NCBI GenBank assembly: GCA_024998625.1
Contig: JACOEL010000017.1
Coordinates: 1-64,000 of the forward strand
Length of the DNA: 64,000 nt
DNA from: Nitrospira sp.
Lineage (GTDB): Bacteria > Nitrospirota > Nitrospiria > Nitrospirales > Nitrospiraceae
Reading direction: 5' to 3'
Shown here: piece by piece, positions 59,689 to 64,000 of the stretch
Layout of the letters: every line of letters starts with the position of its first letter
Numbering within the stretch: the stretch's first letter is position 1
The notes under the pieces: model-generated
The model's database searches: none
Told to the model about the DNA's origin: nothing
Seen by the model: the letters and a program-made list of their open reading frames with translations, nothing else
Made by a program: the position numbers and the translations under genes

Positions 59689-62600
59689 TCACCGTTCTAC
59701 CAACGCGACCGCGTTCCCCCGTCGCCGCCTGCGCGCCGGGGCCTGGCCGGCGGCGCCGAAGGGGGCCACCCGGGCCAGCACCGCCGCCGAGAGCACATAG
59801 CCCGGCTTGGGCCGCTCCGGCGGCCGTGTCGGATCAATCAAGAGCGTCTCATAGGCAATCGGCGCCGCGAGGCCTGTCTCGTCGTCCACCGCGAGATCGT
59901 CGGCCGCCACCGTGAGGCCGCCGTCGAGCGGGACAAACGCCGGTTGTGCCAACTGCTCATCCTCCCGCAGGTCTTCAAACTGCGCCAGGGCAAAGGGCTC
60001 TTGGACCGGCGTCGTCCGCCAGGGCTGCGCACCGGTCCGATCCGTCACTGAGACCCGGACCGTCGTGGGCCCGCCGACCAGCGGCGCGGTGCCCAGCTTC
60101 GTGATCTGTCTGTTGAGCGGCGCGATCCGTTCGCGCAGTGTCAGTTCCGCCCAGGGATGCACGCGCAGGCCGTTAGTCGGCTGGGCGGTCTCTCTGATGG
60201 TCACGACCGGGCTGCTGCTCCGTGGGACGGCCCCAGTCCAATTGCGCCGGTCGGCCAGAGCCGCCGCGATCAGCCCCACCACATCGACCGCCGCCGGCAG
60301 CGGTGGCGCCGTCCTGCTCCCGAACGTCCGCGAGAAGGACACTGACACCGAGAAGAACAGGATCTTGATCGAGGCCTTGCCCTCCACCTGCCAGGGCGTG
60401 GGACCGGCCAAGCGTCCCTTGAAGGAGACGCCCACCAGCAGCCGTCCACGATAGCGCAGTGCCAAGGCCGCACCCACGTCGACCTCAAAGGCTAACGGCG
60501 CCAACTGAATAATGGCATCGAAGCCGAGCATCCCATCGAAGCTGAAGCCACCCCCCGCCGCATGCAGATCCACCCGGGCGCCGAACTGGACCGTATTGGA
60601 GGTGACTGCCAGATAGGCCTGGCAGCGTAACTGGAGCGAGTCCCCATCGGCCAGCTGCAGCGCCAGCCGTTGTAACGCCGGAAGCCCTGGTGGTGGCGCA
60701 AACCGCGGGTGGAACCCGCCGATCGCCAAGATGAATTGTGGCTGACGCCCCCAGCCCGCACGGAGCGCCATATCGCCGGTCAGGGTGAACTGGAGAATGC
60801 GCGAATCATAGAGCGTCGCATCCAACGAGACCGTCTCGGCACTCACATCCAACACACCCAAGGCGTCCATGCGAATCTGCACGAGCGGATGGCTCTGGTT
60901 CGGTAACAGGACTTGCAGGCGGCCCAAGACGACCACGCGAACCGGCGAGGGCAATTCAACGAGCAGGGCCAGGTCGAGGGTGAGCAAGGTCGGCGTGCCC
61001 CAGCGTAATTGCACCATCGGCCCGAGCACATGGCGGCCCGCGGTCGGGGGGAAGACGCGGCGCAGGTCGCTGAAGATTTGCGGGGCATTCCGCAAGGGAT
61101 CGGGCGGAAATAACACCGAGTTCAAGGTGCCGGTCTTGAGGCCCTCGCGCAACACGTCGGTGCGGACGGTCCGGTGCAGCGCCACGAGGCCACCGATGCC
61201 AGTGAGGGTGAAGCCCAAGCCGAGCGGGATCGGCGCAAAGCCTTCGGCGGTCAGGATCACGATCAAGGAATAGCCCTTGCTACCGTCCGGCAGCTTGGTG
61301 GTGAGCAGCCCCAGCGCCTTAATGGCGAGGGTCTCGGCCAGCTCCAGTTGCAGCATGCCGCTGTATTCGGCCCGCTGGGGCTCGAAGCCCAAATACCCGC
61401 CGCCGGTCACGCCCGCCGTCGCAATCGCCAGGCCGATGCCGGTCGGAGGTTTGAAGCGCGGCGACAGGCCGAAGAGGCCAAGGTTGCCTTCCTTGAAAGA
61501 CAGATCGACGGTGACGCCGATCCGTTCGACGATCGCCGTGACTGGGCCAAGCACTATGCGGGCGTTCACACTGGTTTCCGTGTCGATGCCCTCTTCGCCC
61601 ACGTCGATGCCGATGTGGGCCGCATCCAGCTTCACGGGGCCGACGGCCTGCGGCAAGGGCAATGCGACGTGGAGTCCGCCGCTGCCGGAGAACGACAGTC
61701 CTTCTCTGCTGCTCCAGCGCAATGTGAGATCGAACGGGGCCTGGACAGACTCGCGCCCGACCGTGCCTTGGATGAAGTTGTCTGCCTCTGCGAGCGAGAG
61801 GTCGAAGCGGAGCCCCAGCAGCGCCAATTCCACGAATGTGTCCATGCTGGTGGCCGAGGAGGCATCGAGACCACCCACGACGAAAAATTGCTGATACCGC
61901 AGGGCCGAGCCTCCCGGTAGGCGGACCAACGGCTTGAGTTCGCCGGTCGGTTGGCCATGCCGCAGGCCCAGCGTGAAGCGACCGTTGAGAGCATCGGCGA
62001 GCCCGGCTCCCTTGCGCAGGGTGAGGTCCTGGTCCGGCCTGAGGATGACGGCCAATCGCTTCAACACCTCCACGTTGCCGGACCATTCGATGCGGGTGTC
62101 TTCCAAACGGGGAAAGGGGACCGTGCCCTCCGCGCGTCCTTGAATGATGGGGGCGAGGCCGAGTCCGGCATCACTCGCGCCCGCCGATGTGGCAGCGGCG
62201 CCGAAGAGCGAGAGGCCCAACCGCACCCCGAATGCGGAGCCGCGTTCCTCGTGCAGGAAGGTGATGAGTTGCGGCGGTAGGTTGGAGTTTGTTTCGGCTT
62301 GTCCCAGCCAGCCCTCTTGCGCCTGCGGACTCAGGGGTTGGATACGACTCCGTAGCCCCAGCGTTTGCAGCAGCTGGCTCAGTCTGGTGAGGAAAGTCAT
62401 CGATTGGAAGTCGGGTGTGTGCCAGCCGTAGGCTTCTGTAAAGAGCTGGTCCGGGCTCGTGACCGCCACCTTGAAGAGGTGATAGTTCACCGTGGCGCGT
62501 ACATGTTCCACCTGAAATTTCGTCGGGTCGGCGGCGTAGTAAGGATAGTCGATGATGTTCAGCAGGTGCAGGACGGCGTAACTGAGCGGCGAGGCCTGCG

Positions 62601-63012
62601 CCAAGAAATTCGCGGCGAGAAAATCGAACAGCCGTCTTGGGAGTTCCTTATGGATCTGCGTGCGATCGACGTAGTCGCCGAAGGACGCCAGTCTGGCGGG
62701 CAGGGTCTGTGCCAAGTCGTGAATCTGTCGCGTGAGGGTTTCGATCGCGAGCGCGAGATCGGCGATGCGGCCTGCCATGGCCAGGTCGTCGTTCCATTCG
62801 GCATCGGACGCCCCGATGACCGCGTCGAGCTTGGTCAGGAAATTGCCGAGGTTGAGTGCGGCTAGACCGATGTCGTCGAGGCCGGGCGGCAGATCCCAGC
62901 CCAGCAGTTTCAGAAACGCGCGGGCCTCCTCCACATCGCCCTGCACGATATCGAGGTACGACAGGAGCCGCCCGATCCCGGCGGTGGCGTTCTGAACTAG
63001 ATGATCGGCCAC
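59689..63012 (-). CDS. DUF6603-type protein B, 1,107 residues
   Basis: 1,107 residues from a GTG at 63012 with AAGGA upstream; it overlaps the end of the PLD-like gene by 16 bases. The N-terminal helical part (DIVQGDVEEARAFLKLLGWD) and about 500 residues of beta-rich sequence are only distantly like protein A. Both share the landmark pattern YGW..P.F..MT....L..LL (FTEAYGWHTPDFQSMTFLTR here, REVYGWGAPSFDGMTLFRML in A). From about residue 520 to the end the DNA is virtually identical to A. The last residues differ (GNAVALVER against GNAAVTT). No signal peptide or transmembrane helix. Function unknown. Confidence 0.75.
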   Translation of the reverse strand: MADHLVQNATAGIGRLLSYLDIVQGDVEEARAFLKLLGWDLPPGLDDIGLAALNLGNFLTKLDAVIGASDAEWNDDLAMAGRIADLALAIETLTRQIHDLAQTLPARLASFGDYVDRTQIHKELPRRLFDFLAANFLAQASPLSYAVLHLLNIIDYPYYAADPTKFQVEHVRATVNYHLFKVAVTSPDQLFTEAYGWHTPDFQSMTFLTRLSQLLQTLGLRSRIQPLSPQAQEGWLGQAETNSNLPPQLITFLHEERGSAFGVRLGLSLFGAAATSAGASDAGLGLAPIIQGRAEGTVPFPRLEDTRIEWSGNVEVLKRLAVILRPDQDLTLRKGAGLADALNGRFTLGLRHGQPTGELKPLVRLPGGSALRYQQFFVVGGLDASSATSMDTFVELALLGLRFDLSLAEADNFIQGTVGRESVQAPFDLTLRWSSREGLSFSGSGGLHVALPLPQAVGPVKLDAAHIGIDVGEEGIDTETSVNARIVLGPVTAIVERIGVTVDLSFKEGNLGLFGLSPRFKPPTGIGLAIATAGVTGGGYLGFEPQRAEYSGMLQLELAETLAIKALGLLTTKLPDGSKGYSLIVILTAEGFAPIPLGLGFTLTGIGGLVALHRTVRTDVLREGLKTGTLNSVLFPPDPLRNAPQIFSDLRRVFPPTAGRHVLGPMVQLRWGTPTLLTLDLALLVELPSPVRVVVLGRLQVLLPNQSHPLVQIRMDALGVLDVSAETVSLDATLYDSRILQFTLTGDMALRAGWGRQPQFILAIGGFHPRFAPPPGLPALQRLALQLADGDSLQLRCQAYLAVTSNTVQFGARVDLHAAGGGFSFDGMLGFDAIIQLAPLAFEVDVGAALALRYRGRLLVGVSFKGRLAGPTPWQVEGKASIKILFFSVSVSFSRTFGSRTAPPLPAAVDVVGLIAAALADRRNWTGAVPRSSSPVVTIRETAQPTNGLRVHPWAELTLRERIAPLNRQITKLGTAPLVGGPTTVRVSVTDRTGAQPWRTTPVQEPFALAQFEDLREDEQLAQPAFVPLDGGLTVAADDLAVDDETGLAAPIAYETLLIDPTRPPERPKPGYVLSAAVLARVAPFGAAGQAPARRRRRGNAVALVER
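59711..61457. repeat. 1,747-bp near-identical direct repeat, copy 2
   Basis: Partner of 53984-55730, same orientation, offset 5,727 bases, one mismatch noted. It encodes the C-terminal about 580 residues of DUF6603 protein B. Recombination between the copies would delete the protease gene and fuse the N-terminus of B to the C-terminus of A. Confidence 0.92.
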
Positions 63013-64000
63013 GGGAGCAGGTCCTTCTTGTCGTCAACCTTGCAGGTTTTGAAATCGAACTTCTGCGCCTTGTTGCGCAGGGTGGAAGTGCGGATCTTGA
63101 GCGCGGTCAGATAGTCCTTCGCGTTGGTCTCCGGCACCCAGGGCAGCAGGTGCGGCGCATGGTCGGCGGACGGCGCCTGTTCGTTCTTGATCGCCTCCAC
63201 ATGCTGTGTGGCGGCGGCGTCCCACTCGGCGACCCACCTCATGGAAGTCGGGTCGGTCGGTAAGGTCTTCAGGTGATCCGGCAGCGAGGCAAGACCTAGG
63301 TGTTCCTGCCACAGTTCATGGCGCAGGGCCCGGACGACGCCGTTCTCCGGCAGGCCGGCGATACCGCTGTACATCACCAGGTTCAGTTCCACGCTGCGCG
63401 AGGGCTGGCGTGAGCGGCTGGGGAGAGCGTGCCGGGCGGTGCGCGTGTAAATGTCTTTCACCAGTTGGGGAATGTCGGCCACGTCGCCCAACGTTTCCCG
63501 GATGGTCTCCAGCGTTTCCTTGAAGTCGAAGATCAGTTTGTAGGCGACGAAGAGCAGGATGAGGAGCGTCTTGAGGTCGAACAGGATCTGCTTGAAGACG
63601 AAGAAAAAGAGATACCAGAACAGCTCCCAAAGAAATTTGCCCGGATCGTTGGTGAGCTTTGCCTTTTCGATCGCGCGGTCGAGGATGGAGCCGGTGATGA
63701 TCAGGCCGATCTCGTGGTAGTTCATCGAAGTGCCGTCGAGGTTTGCGCTGCCGGCTGTGGCCCACACGTCGTCGATGATGGCGACTTTGCTGTGCACGTA
63801 CACCGGCATCACGTCGTAGCGCCGCGGATTCCCCGCGCCGCCGCTGCCTGCTTTCTCCGATCGGCTCCAGAGGGTGTAGACGCCCAGATGATGTCCACCT
63901 GCTTTGGCGGCGCTGCGGAGTTGGTTGACGTTGTCGATCTGGCGATCCGGGTAGCCCGGCAGGTCGGGGCGCAGGTTCAGGACCAGGATGATGTGCAGGC
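62997..64000 (-). CDS. phospholipase D-like protein with membrane hairpin, partial
   Basis: Reads off the window edge; about 334 C-terminal residues are visible. An HKD motif, VHSKVAIIDDVWATAGSANL (coded near 63790), with NLDGTSMNYHEIGL following, marks the PLD/cardiolipin-synthase superfamily; an upstream half motif would lie outside the window. After it comes a hydrophobic region with two likely membrane spans (FLWELFWYLFFFVFKQILFD and LKTLLILLFVAYKLIFDFK), then a soluble C-terminal domain with Trp and His (VAEWDAAATQHVEAIKN, HAPHLLPWVPETNAKD) ending WPII. PLD enzymes cleave phosphodiesters in lipids or nucleic acids. First visible gene of the cluster; its stop overlaps the next start. Confidence 0.8.
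   Translation of the reverse strand, partial: LHIILVLNLRPDLPGYPDRQIDNVNQLRSAAKAGGHHLGVYTLWSRSEKAGSGGAGNPRRYDVMPVYVHSKVAIIDDVWATAGSANLDGTSMNYHEIGLIITGSILDRAIEKAKLTNDPGKFLWELFWYLFFFVFKQILFDLKTLLILLFVAYKLIFDFKETLETIRETLGDVADIPQLVKDIYTRTARHALPSRSRQPSRSVELNLVMYSGIAGLPENGVVRALRHELWQEHLGLASLPDHLKTLPTDPTSMRWVAEWDAAATQHVEAIKNEQAPSADHAPHLLPWVPETNAKDYLTALKIRTSTLRNKAQKFDFKTCKVDDKKDLLPWPII

Noticed and set aside
59838-61273. Additional small frames identical to those at 54111-55546
   Set aside because: They are shadow frames duplicated with the 1,747-bp repeat, not genes.
43442-64000. Contractile injection system or phage tail cluster
   Set aside because: No sheath, tube, baseplate, spike, LysM or AAA+ assembly proteins are visible among the genes.
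1-64000. CRISPR array
   Set aside because: No regularly spaced short repeats with unique spacers were seen; the repeats present are irregular intergenic units or a long gene duplication.

Overview
The window looks like chromosome from a GC-rich Gram-negative bacterium. Outer-membrane receptors, an RND efflux system and lipoprotein/periplasmic parts show two membranes. The overall protein style, the ndvB-type giant glucan synthase, the short dispersed intergenic repeats and the Cys-rich sigma-54 regulator suggest a member of the Nitrospirota (Nitrospira-like). That assignment is an inference; no rRNA or marker phylogeny is available here.

Layout. 1-660: ribosomal protein end (rpmB, rpmG) and an FmdB-type zinc-ribbon protein. 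654-6405: a metal or siderophore uptake block with two paralogous small exported proteins, a TonB-dependent siderophore-type receptor, a PepSY membrane protein and a tonB gene that has lost its C-terminal domain. 6311-16545 (minus): a 2,899-residue cyclic beta-1,2-glucan synthase and a DAHP synthase. 16720-20337: a third member of the small exported family, a second TonB-dependent receptor, an intergenic hairpin repeat and a secreted TonB_C-domain protein. 20442-26446 (minus): an RND efflux operon whose permease is split into two overlapping reading frames at the junction of its two halves. 26915-28147: a ModA-like binding protein and a decayed IS3-type transposase.

28378-35807 is mostly minus strand: Sua5/TsaC, an IPT/TIG-repeat exported protein, and three further exported proteins including an alkaline-phosphatase-fold protein lacking catalytic residues. 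A decayed nrfA (cytochrome c nitrite reductase) remnant lies between them. 35808-38102 holds more copies of the intergenic repeat, a truncated duplicate of the TonB_C protein, and small genes including a hemerythrin. 38522-43343 is a sigma-54 activator with a cysteine-cluster GAF domain. It is followed by a good -24/-12 promoter and a run of stress or detoxification-type genes (DsrE-like, PNPOx-like, MOSC, NTF2-like, DUF1348).

43442-64000 (minus, running off the window) is the most unusual part: at least 20.5 kb of eight tightly packed genes. In order of transcription they encode a membrane-anchored phospholipase D-like protein, a DUF6603 protein, a subtilisin-like protease with a Cys-rich loop, a second DUF6603 protein, and four large proteins of unknown function, one of them an Ala/Gln-rich coiled coil. 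None of those with a visible N-terminus has a signal peptide and there are no phage-tail or contractile-injection parts. The two DUF6603 genes share a 1,747-bp C-terminal half that is virtually identical in DNA, while their N-terminal halves are only distantly related. I read this cluster as a candidate undescribed multi-protein system; its function is not evident from sequence.
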